From positions 1 to 10,871 of the forward strand of contig CAJTSP010000091.1 of assembly GCA_910578965.1 (NCBI GenBank): a stretch of DNA of 10,871 bases, given 5' to 3'. The notes below the pieces were generated by a model that was not told where the DNA came from, searched no databases, and saw only the letters and a list, made by a program, of their open reading frames with translations. This DNA comes from an uncultured Oscillospiraceae bacterium (GTDB lineage: Bacteria > Bacillota > Clostridia > Oscillospirales > Ruminococcaceae). The translations under genes and the position numbers were made by a program. Below, piece by piece: positions 7,231 to 10,871 of the stretch. Every line of letters starts with the position of its first letter. The first letter of the stretch is position 1.

Positions 7231-7876
7231 AGTTGATTACGGTACCGGTGCGGCCAATGCCGACCGCCGCAGCGGTAATCTTTTTCCAGGTATTGCAGCC
7301 GCAAATACCGTCTACGGCAAGGCCCACCCGGCGCTGGTAGGCACGCACAGCGCTTTCGGTGTTGGCGCCAAACTTGCCGTCCAACGTCTTAGTGCTGTAG
7401 CCCAGGGCGTTGAGGCAGTCCTGCAACAGCAGCACATAGGTGTTTACGCAGCCCCTGCGTAGGGTGGGATAACCGGCGGTGGTGCCGCTGCAGGCGGGCT
7501 TGCCATACCGGCGGTCAAAATGCACCCAGGTGGGGGTCATGCTCTGGGGTTCCACATAGCCCCAGGCCCCTGAATTGTTTGCGGCCCGCCAGATCGCGTT
7601 GCGCGCGCTCGATCCTTGGCCTTGGCCCACGTCAAAGGCCACTCCGGCGTAGTGCTGGCTGCGGGTACCATGGCCACCCTCCCACGGGCGCTTGAAGGCA
7701 TAGCCCACATGGATGCCCTTGCCATAGCTGCGGCGGGTAAGATTCCAGGCCTCCATGGCGGCTACGGTGGTCCAGAGGGTAGAGCTTGCGCTCGATCCGC
7801 GGAATTCCTTAACCCGCAGGGTGCTGCCGTAGCTGTAGGGCATGGGGTCGTTCTCGTTTCGGGTATAGGTCATCAT
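7229..7876 (-). CDS. M15-type peptidase with peptidoglycan-binding domain (lysin-like)
   Basis: A two-domain cell-wall enzyme. The N-terminal part looks like an M15/VanY-type zinc D,D-peptidase: GGHGTRSQHYAGVAFDVG supplies the first His and the Asp ligand, and TPTWVHFDRRYG supplies the last His. The C-terminal part is a PG_binding_1 module (PTLRRGCVNTYVLLLQDCLN, then LDGKFGANTESAVRAYQ and VDGICGCNTW). There is no signal peptide, as expected for a phage lysin released with a holin or for an enzyme with another export route. The reading frame stays open to an ATG at 7951. The first 25 residues of that version look non-coding, so I prefer the ATG pair at 7876/7873 (MMTYTRNEND). No start has a good ribosome binding site, which is odd. 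Holin-like and other phage-like genes lie on the same strand about 1.9 kb away. Confidence 0.82.
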   Translation of the reverse strand: MMTYTRNENDPMPYSYGSTLRVKEFRGSSASSTLWTTVAAMEAWNLTRRSYGKGIHVGYAFKRPWEGGHGTRSQHYAGVAFDVGQGQGSSARNAIWRAANNSGAWGYVEPQSMTPTWVHFDRRYGKPACSGTTAGYPTLRRGCVNTYVLLLQDCLNALGYSTKTLDGKFGANTESAVRAYQRRVGLAVDGICGCNTWKKITAAAVGIGRTGTVIN

Positions 7877-7934
7877 TTTGTTGGTATACAATTCCAATTT
7901 TATACAATAGGCTTTCCCGCATTTTCCATATCGG

Positions 7935-7943
7935 TTTTTGACA
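7935..7943. promoter_or_regulatory. Possible Spo0A-box-like element / -35 box
   Basis: On the plus strand TTTTTGACA contains a perfect TTGACA -35 hexamer at 7938-7943. No good -10 lies 16-18 bases downstream. On the minus strand the same bases read TGTCAAAAA, matching the core of the published 0A-box consensus (TTTGTCRAAAAW). The site is in the short divergent interval between the lysin gene and the Spo0A-domain gene. Short AT-rich matches occur by chance, so this is tentative. Confidence 0.25.
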
Positions 7944-8029
7944 TTTTGCATCCGATTCGCTTGATTTCACGGCGATTTTTGCCGGGAACAGTAGAATGGA
8001 TGAATAAAACCTATATGGAGGATGTAAAA

Positions 8030-8371
8030 ATGAACCCAAAGTACAAGCAGACCCTGCAGCAGTTAGGCGTTTCGTCCGAAAGCATCGGCTATTGGTATAC
8101 GCTCTCTGCGCTTGAGCTTGCCGGCCAGGATACGATGGCCCTGACCTGCGTTACCAAGCGGATCTATCAGGTGATCGCCCGCAAGCACCGGGTAACCCCC
8201 GAATGCATCGAGGGGGCCCTGCGCCGCACCGTAAAAAACATCTGGCTCTACGGCAACCGGGCGCTGCTGGAGGAGATTGTGCACCACACCCTGCCCGAGC
8301 CGCCCACCTCCAGCCATTTTTTAGGCCAGATGGTCGCCTGGTGCGAGGAGAATGCCCTGATCCCGCTGTAA
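8030..8371 (+). CDS. Stand-alone Spo0A C-terminal DNA-binding domain protein
   Basis: A 113-residue protein that aligns over its whole length with the DNA-binding effector domain of the sporulation regulator Spo0A, with no receiver domain. Recognisable landmarks in order are LQQLGVSSESIGYWYTLSAL (compare the Spo0A stretch around GVPAHIKGYQYLRDAI), the helix VTKRIYQVIARKHRVTPECI (compare ITKLLYPTIAKKYNTTPSRV), the following helix EGALRRTVKNIW, then GN, and the end PPTSSHFLGQMVAWCEEN (compare KPTNSEFIAMIADK). The frame is open far upstream, but GGAGG at 8017-8021 sits eight bases before ATG 8030. In-frame ATGs at 8000 and 8015 lack such a site. Without a phosphorylatable Asp it would act constitutively, or be controlled by its own level or by a partner. 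Target sites are unknown. Confidence 0.85.
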   Translation: MNPKYKQTLQQLGVSSESIGYWYTLSALELAGQDTMALTCVTKRIYQVIARKHRVTPECIEGALRRTVKNIWLYGNRALLEEIVHHTLPEPPTSSHFLGQMVAWCEENALIPL

Positions 8372-8378
8372 GCATCAA

Positions 8379-8408
8379 ACGGCCCCCGGGAATCCCCCCG
8401 GGGGCCGT
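8379..8408 (+). terminator. GC-rich hairpin after the Spo0A-domain gene
   Basis: Arms ACGGCCCCCGGG (8379-8390) and CCCGGGGGCCGT (8397-8408) pair perfectly over 12 bases around a six-base loop, starting seven bases after the stop codon. There is no U run on the plus strand (GCTGGTTC follows). It may be a U-less terminator or an mRNA-end stabiliser. Confidence 0.55.
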
Positions 8409-9059
8409 GCTGGTTCAGGCGGATCCCAGGCATGGCAGCCGGAAGGGTTCCCGGCCCTTGGGCGCTGCAAACGCCTGGGCCCGCTCCACCGGCCCCTTTC
8501 GCTGAAGTACCCCTCGGCCTCAAACAGGCCGCTGCTTTTGCCGGTTTTACCCCTTTCGCTTGCGGGGTGTGCCGGTCCGCTTTCAGCCCTCCGCACAGCC
8601 GCCCGTGGATAAAACAGAGGGGAGTCGGGTCCAGGCCGCTTTTCGGCGGGTCTTTTTGGCGCTTTTGGGCGTGTCCTCCTCGGCAGGCGGCAGCCCGCCT
8701 GCGTTGCCCGCACCCAAAATCGCTCAAAAATCCCTTGCCGAAAGGTGCTCAGCAGCTTTGCCCCAGCACACGGGTGGGCAGGCAAGAGCGGTGACGCAGC
8801 ATGCACGCTTTGGGTGCTGGGGCAAAACCGGTCTGGGTTCGATCCCCCTCTGCTAAAGCCTTGCAGCCCTGTGGCGAGGCGATTTTAGGCATCGCCCCGC
8901 TTTTGGCCCCGCCCTCGCGCTCGGCCTTTGCTGAAAAACAGTTGAAATGCTTTTTGCAAAAGTTTTCAAGCGCGCCCCTGCGGCCCGCGCAAATCCCAAC
9001 CCCACCCGTACACTCATGGAACAGCCGGGCTAAACATCCGTTTTTCATTCGCCCTTTCC
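8409..9059. other. GC-rich gene-less stretch with repeats and hairpins
   Basis: About 650 bases without a supported gene. Overlapping open frames on both strands lack ribosome binding sites and have the Pro/Ala/Arg/Gly-rich look of chance GC-rich frames. The stretch contains a direct repeat CCCCTTTCGCT at 8493-8503 and 8550-8560. It also contains a 13-base perfect inverted repeat (8757-8769 with 8814-8826), a GGCGAT...ATCGCC hairpin at 8877-8896, and a TTGAAA...TTTCAA hairpin around 8943-8968 with a nested CTTTT/AAAAG. It resembles the long, structured intergenic repeats of Faecalibacterium-like genomes. That comparison is from memory and should be checked by a database search. Confidence 0.5.
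8757..8826. repeat. 13-base inverted repeat with structured 44-base loop
   Basis: TTTGCCCCAGCAC at 8757-8769 is exactly complementary to GTGCTGGGGCAAA at 8814-8826. The loop itself contains short complementary pieces (AAGAGCG near 8784 and CGCTT near 8806). It could be an RNA hairpin or the end of an inserted repeat. No transposase is nearby. Confidence 0.6.
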
Positions 9060-9089
9060 TTGCATTTCCCCTCCCTATCGTGTTATACT
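9060..9089 (+). promoter_or_regulatory. Candidate promoter of the hairpin-rich unit
   Basis: TATACT at 9084-9089 is a good -10. TTGCAT at 9060-9065 lies 18 bases upstream as a moderate -35. The predicted start, near 9096, falls on the A of an ATG. Confidence 0.5.
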
Positions 9090-9125
9090 ATTTGCATGGA
9101 GGCCCTTGTAGTGGGCTGGAGGCTT

Positions 9126-9142
9126 TCACCCCCAGCCCACCG
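9126..9142 (+). repeat. 17-base sequence repeated exactly at 9695-9711
   Basis: TCACCCCCAGCCCACCG occurs here, as loop plus 3' arm of the first hairpin of the candidate RNA, and again at 9695-9711 directly after the first CRISPR-like repeat. The bases flanking both copies differ, so the identity is exactly 17 bases. Confidence 0.8.
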
Positions 9143-9249
9143 GCCTTACTTAGGCCATGCGGCTTCTAATGCCGCCCGGAATGTTGGGTATGCGGTACCT
9201 TTGTAGTACCAGACCCCGTTTACACGTCTCATCCGGTTTCCTCCCTTCT

Positions 9250-9279
9250 GCCGCCCGCTGGTACCGGGCGGCTCTTTTT
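9250..9279 (+). terminator. Intrinsic terminator of the hairpin-rich unit
   Basis: GCCGCCCG (9250-9257) pairs with CGGGCGGC (9265-9272) around a seven-base loop and is followed directly by TCTTTTT. It is a strong rho-independent terminator on the plus strand, although no recognised gene precedes it. This is the main argument for a transcript in this interval. Confidence 0.85.
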
Positions 9280-9310
9280 GTCGTTTGGGTTTCCCCTCCT
9301 GACAGTTATT

Positions 9311-9371
9311 ATTATAGCACTAATATTCGTGCAAATCCATTGACATATTACACGAATATTAGTGCTATAAT
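9311..9371. repeat. 21-base perfect inverted repeat upstream of the small regulator
   Basis: The arms 9311-9331 and 9351-9371 are exact reverse complements over 21 bases, separated by 19 bases. Each arm is itself nearly palindromic, with the core GCAC-(T/G)AATATT-(C/A)GTGC. Each outer end reads TATAAT outward: plus strand at 9366-9371, minus strand at 9311-9316. The arrangement is symmetric and could serve two divergent promoters. Confidence 0.9.
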
Positions 9372-9398
9372 TTGGAGTTTTTGCACTTGTTTTAGTGC
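9317..9398 (+). promoter_or_regulatory. Three 33-base-spaced palindromic operator boxes
   Basis: Box 1 is GCACTAATATTCGTGC (9317-9332). Box 2 is ACACGAATATTAGTGC (9350-9365). Box 3 is GCACTTGTTTTAGTGC (9383-9398). All are 16 bases with GCAC/GTGC ends, except that box 2 starts with A. Their starts are exactly 33 bases apart, about three helical turns, so bound dimers would lie on the same face of the DNA. Boxes 2 and 3 bracket the promoter, as expected for repression. The natural candidate ligand is the Cro/C1-type protein encoded immediately downstream, which is an inference. Confidence 0.8.
9363..9371 (+). promoter_or_regulatory. Extended -10 promoter of the small regulator gene
   Basis: TG-C-TATAAT at 9363-9371 is a perfect extended -10. 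TTGACA at 9340-9345 is perfect but 20 bases upstream, a long spacing. The predicted start is near 9378, so box 3 would lie at the transcript start. A second pair, TTGTTT (9387-9392) and TATAAT (9410-9415) with 17 bases between, would start inside the ribosome binding site and is less likely. Confidence 0.65.
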
Positions 9399-9433
9399 AA
9401 ATAGAAAGATATAATAGTGTAGGAGGTGTGATT

Positions 9434-9652
9434 ATGCCGTTGAAATTCAAAATAGATATTTTGGTCGCACTCAAAAAGGCTGGTTATAACACAGCAAGAA
9501 TTAGGCAAGAAGGACTACTAAGCCAATCCACGCTCCAAAAGCTACGAACAGGCGGCCAACTATCGTGGAGCAATATTGACACTATTTGCCGCCTTCTGGG
9601 TTGCCAACCCGGCGACATCATGGAATATGTGGCCGAACCCGGCGCCAAATAA
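9434..9652 (+). CDS. Small Cro/C1-type helix-turn-helix regulator
   Basis: A 72-residue protein of the single-domain Cro/C1-type HTH group (YozG-like, HTH_26 type). The order is an N-terminal helix (KIDILVALKKAGYNTARIRQ), the HTH at about 19-46 with the recognition region LLSQSTLQKLRTGGQLSWSN, and the family-typical end IDTICRLLGCQPGDIMEYV. It probably binds DNA as a dimer and acts as a repressor of its own promoter. AGGAGGTG at 9421-9428 gives a strong translation start. The gene is preceded by the triple-box control region and followed by the CRISPR-like repeats. Its 5' half and promoter are more AT-rich than the surroundings, so transfer with a mobile element is plausible. No toxin or integrase partner is adjacent. 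Confidence 0.88.
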   Translation: MPLKFKIDILVALKKAGYNTARIRQEGLLSQSTLQKLRTGGQLSWSNIDTICRLLGCQPGDIMEYVAEPGAK

Positions 9653-9662
9653 ATCTTACCTT

Positions 9663-9742
9663 TCGCCTCCATGCGCGGAGGCGCGGATTGAAACTCACCC
9701 CCAGCCCACCGATTGCCCCCTCGCGGGGGCGCGAATTGAAAC
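9663..9742 (+). CRISPR. Two diverged type I-C-like CRISPR repeats (remnant)
   Basis: Two 32-base units, 9663-9694 and 9711-9742, each have a GC-rich hairpin followed by the hallmark 3' end. Unit 1 has CGCCTCC...GGAGGCG and ends GCGCGGATTGAAAC. Unit 2 has GCCCCC...GGGGGC and ends GCGCGAATTGAAAC. This is the layout of type I-C repeats, which are about 32 bases with a central palindrome and an ATTGAAAC end. Only 16 bases separate the units, against the usual 33-36, and the hairpin arms differ by compensating changes. No third repeat, leader or cas gene is visible. I read it as a decayed relic, or as two related hairpin elements that only resemble CRISPR. Confidence 0.55.
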
Positions 9743-9779
9743 AAACCATTGAAGCAGCAAAAGCCCAGGAATAAACAGC

Positions 9780-9809
9780 AAAAGGCCCCCGGAACGCATC
9801 CGGGGGCCT
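9780..9809 (-). terminator. Terminator of the holin-like operon
   Basis: On the minus strand AGGCCCCCGGA (complement of 9799-9809) pairs over 11 bases with TCCGGGGGCCT (complement of 9783-9793), around a five-base loop. It is followed by TTTGCTG. It begins ten bases after the stop of the holin-like gene and closes the minus-strand phage-like cassette. Confidence 0.85.
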
Positions 9810-9818
9810 CGCTGCATC

Positions 9819-10097
9819 TTAATCCATTTTGCTGTCGCTTAGCTGCTTTGCCGCCTGGTGCAGGCCGGTGGCGGCAAGGCCGGACACAATGCCCACCGCC
9901 ACGGCGGTAAAGGGGTCGTCGGCCGGGTAGCCGCTCATGAGGCCCGGGGCGAAAAAGCCCAGCACCCCGCCCAGCGCCCCGCAGACGGTGGGCAGCCATT
10001 TGTTGGCAAGCGGGGTCTGCTTGACGGCCAGCGCGGCCAGGTAGCAGATCACGGTGATGGCGGCCACGCTGGCCATGCCCAGGTCAAGGATATTCAT
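9819..10097 (-). CDS. Phage holin-like membrane protein
   Basis: A 92-residue, mostly hydrophobic protein with three probable membrane spans near residues 8-26, 35-53 and 64-80, and a polar, charged tail (HQAAKQLSDSKMD). The arrangement NKWLPTVCGALGGVLGFF, then AVAVGIVSGLAATGLHQA, resembles phage holins of the A118-type (Phage_holin_5_1) group. Holins form membrane pores that let a lysin reach the cell wall. AAGGAGGGA lies upstream of the ATG and overlaps the stop codon of the preceding gene. It is the last gene of its operon, since a strong terminator follows. The lysin that would normally come next is instead about 1.9 kb further on. Family assignment is from recalled pattern, not from a search. 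Confidence 0.72.
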   Translation of the reverse strand: MNILDLGMASVAAITVICYLAALAVKQTPLANKWLPTVCGALGGVLGFFAPGLMSGYPADDPFTAVAVGIVSGLAATGLHQAAKQLSDSKMD

Positions 10098-10111
10098 GCT
10101 TGGTCCCTCCT

Positions 10112-10390
10112 TTATAAATCAGCGCGGTGTGCGCTCTGGTTCAGGTGTTTGTCCAGCCTGGAAAGCGCGTCCTTGCAGGGGCCGTCGCAGCCGTTCTCGA
10201 TCAGCCCCTCCAGCGCGCCCTTGAGGCCGTAGCAGATCAAGGTCTGCTCGGCCTCCATCCGCTTGATCGCCGCCGTCTGCCGGGCGTCCGCCGCAATAAA
10301 TCTATACACGGTAACAACCAGCCCGATGACTGCGCCCACGGCCGAGAGCAGGGAAGCCGCCGTGATGATGGTACCCGCGTCCAGATACAT
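10112..10390 (-). CDS. Small membrane-anchored phage-like protein
   Basis: About 92 residues: one N-terminal membrane span (TIITAASLLSAVGAVIGLVVTVYRFI), a charged helical middle (ADARQTAAIKRMEAEQ) and a conserved-looking end LICYGLKGALEGLIENGCDGPCKDAL ending in KHLNQSAH. Proteins with this pattern lie next to holin genes in Clostridia prophages and are usually unnamed. A lysis-accessory or spanin/pinholin-like role is possible but unproven. A TTG at 10396 also fits and would overlap the previous gene by four bases. I prefer the ATG at 10390 because GGAGGAGG lies about ten bases upstream. Translation is probably coupled with the preceding gene. Confidence 0.75.
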   Translation of the reverse strand: MYLDAGTIITAASLLSAVGAVIGLVVTVYRFIAADARQTAAIKRMEAEQTLICYGLKGALEGLIENGCDGPCKDALSRLDKHLNQSAHRADL

Positions 10391-10392
10391 TT

Positions 10393-10871
10393 TCAAGCCA
10401 CCTCCTCCCAGCCGCAGCCCAGCCCTGCGGCCAGGCCCTTGAGGGGGACGGTATCGCCTGTGGACACGGGGCCAACGTCAACAGACCAGCGCAGCGGCAG
10501 GCCAAGGCTGCCCGCCTCAAGGAAAACCGCGGCAAGGTCCCCCCGGGTGGCGGGGCCGATGCGCATGGTGCAGCCTGTGCCCAGCGCTAAGCGGTTGGCC
10601 ATGCTCAGCAGCTCCACCGGGCCATTGCCATGCTGCACTTCCACAGTGCCAAGGGTGTACAGCCCCAGCTTATCGCAGAGGGCGAGCAGCCGGTCGGCGT
10701 CGGCCTTGCCCTCGCCGGTAATGCGCCAGGTGTGCGTCTCGCGCGGCCCCCGCGCCCCCTCATCCTCCCCGGGCGGAACGCTGGGCGCGGGCTGCACCCC
10801 GGCCTCCTCCTGCCCGGGAGCGGGCTGCGCCCCCGCGGGGCCCTCTGCCCCTCCGCCCGCAGGCCCCGTTC
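10393..10871 (-). CDS. C-terminal part of a phage-like protein with Gly/Pro/Ala-rich linker (cut by window edge)
   Basis: The frame stays open to the right window edge, so the GTG at 10797 is probably internal and the gene begins outside. The visible N-terminal 40 or so residues are a low-complexity linker of Gly, Pro, Ala, Glu and Gln (for example PAGAQPAPGQEEAG). A compact domain of about 115 residues follows, with HTWRITGEGKADADRLLALC, VEVQHGNGPVELLSMANRL and a short acidic end GWEEVA. I do not recognise the domain. Its place directly before the membrane protein and the holin suggests a tail-end or structural phage gene, or a recently described accessory protein. Its stop overlaps the possible TTG start of the next gene. 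Confidence 0.6.
   Translation of the reverse strand, partial: TGPAGGGAEGPAGAQPAPGQEEAGVQPAPSVPPGEDEGARGPRETHTWRITGEGKADADRLLALCDKLGLYTLGTVEVQHGNGPVELLSMANRLALGTGCTMRIGPATRGDLAAVFLEAGSLGLPLRWSVDVGPVSTGDTVPLKGLAAGLGCGWEEVA

Larger units (their letters stand above)
9096..9279 (+). ncRNA. Candidate structured non-coding RNA (about 185 nt)
   Basis: Between a sigma-A-like promoter and a textbook terminator the sequence folds into successive hairpins. These are GTGGGCTGG/CCAGCCCAC (9111-9119 with 9132-9140), GGCCT/AGGCC (9142-9146 with 9152-9156), GCGGC/GCCGC with a seven-base loop (9159-9163 with 9171-9175) and GGTAC/GTACC with a seven-base loop (9194-9198 with 9206-9210). The terminator stem is at 9250-9272. 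I do not recognise a known family. Riboswitch cores, the SRP and 6S signatures, and a complete tRNA cloverleaf are all absent. The same stretch also encodes a possible leaderless small frame of 36 codons from 9096 to 9206. Transcription is inferred, not shown. Confidence 0.45.

Noticed and set aside
7616..8029. N-terminal extension of the Spo0A-domain frame
   Set aside because: It lies antisense to the lysin gene. The good ribosome binding site is at 8017-8021, and the extension has no Spo0A receiver features.
8836..8855. GGTTCGATCCCCC resembling a tRNA T-arm
   Set aside because: The flanking bases do not make a five-pair T stem, and no acceptor, D or anticodon arm fits upstream.
8560..8856. 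Open frames on both strands in the GC-rich interval
   Set aside because: No ribosome binding sites, low-complexity Pro/Ala/Arg composition, and several frames open at once as expected for GC-rich non-coding DNA.
9142..9216. tRNA-like set of short arms with CTA at the anticodon position
   Set aside because: No seven-pair acceptor stem closes the structure, and the T-loop lacks the TTC core. The arm sizes are tRNA-like by coincidence.
9257..9268. TGGTACCG resembling the T-box riboswitch core
   Set aside because: It is the loop and inner stem of a plain terminator. The preceding AGGG, a stem I with specifier loop and a downstream amino-acid gene are all missing.
9586..9774. Plus-strand frame of 62 codons across the CRISPR-like units
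   Set aside because: It runs out of frame through the HTH gene end. Its repeated (R/S)RGLK/RGRELK-type pieces are just the translation of the repeat ends.

Overview
The window looks like chromosomal DNA from a Gram-positive gut anaerobe of the Oscillospiraceae/Ruminococcaceae type (Faecalibacterium, Gemmiger or Subdoligranulum relatives). That placement is an inference. It rests on strong GGAGG-type ribosome binding sites, sigma-A-like promoters, GC-rich core genes with strong GC-rich terminators, a sugar ABC transporter with a neighbouring YesL/DUF624 membrane protein, a Spo0A-type DNA-binding domain, and long GC-rich stretches without genes.

Left part (1-3324): a minus-strand carbohydrate ABC uptake operon, consisting of a solute-binding lipoprotein, a MalF/UgpA-type permease and the first codons of a further gene that is probably the second permease. 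Divergent from it is a plus-strand DUF624/YesL-like membrane protein. A 409-base AT-rich intergenic region carries a recognisable promoter in each direction.

Middle (3325-7230): a gene-less stretch with a 22-base perfect palindrome and a long hairpin, then an AT-rich gene for an HD-domain phosphohydrolase that looks acquired, then cutC on the minus strand and pyk on the plus strand. cutC and pyk diverge from closely packed promoters. pyk is the long Gram-positive form with a C-terminal PEP-utiliser-like domain, and it ends in a strong bidirectional terminator.

Right part (7229-10871): an accessory, phage-flavoured region. The minus strand carries an M15-type peptidase with a C-terminal peptidoglycan-binding domain (a lysin). 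At the far right it carries a late-type cassette of an edge-truncated Gly/Pro/Ala-rich protein, a small one-span membrane protein and a holin-like protein, ending in a terminator. Between holin and lysin lie about 1.9 kb of other material: a stand-alone Spo0A C-terminal-domain protein, about 650 bases of GC-rich gene-less DNA, a promoter-to-terminator unit of about 190 bases that folds into successive hairpins, a small Cro/C1-type regulator, and two diverged type I-C-like CRISPR repeats.

The most striking signals are in that last region. Three 16-base palindromic boxes are spaced exactly 33 bases apart in front of the small regulator gene. A 17-base sequence between the two CRISPR-like repeats recurs exactly in the structured-RNA locus about 570 bases upstream. 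No complete new defence or mobile system can be demonstrated from the window alone.
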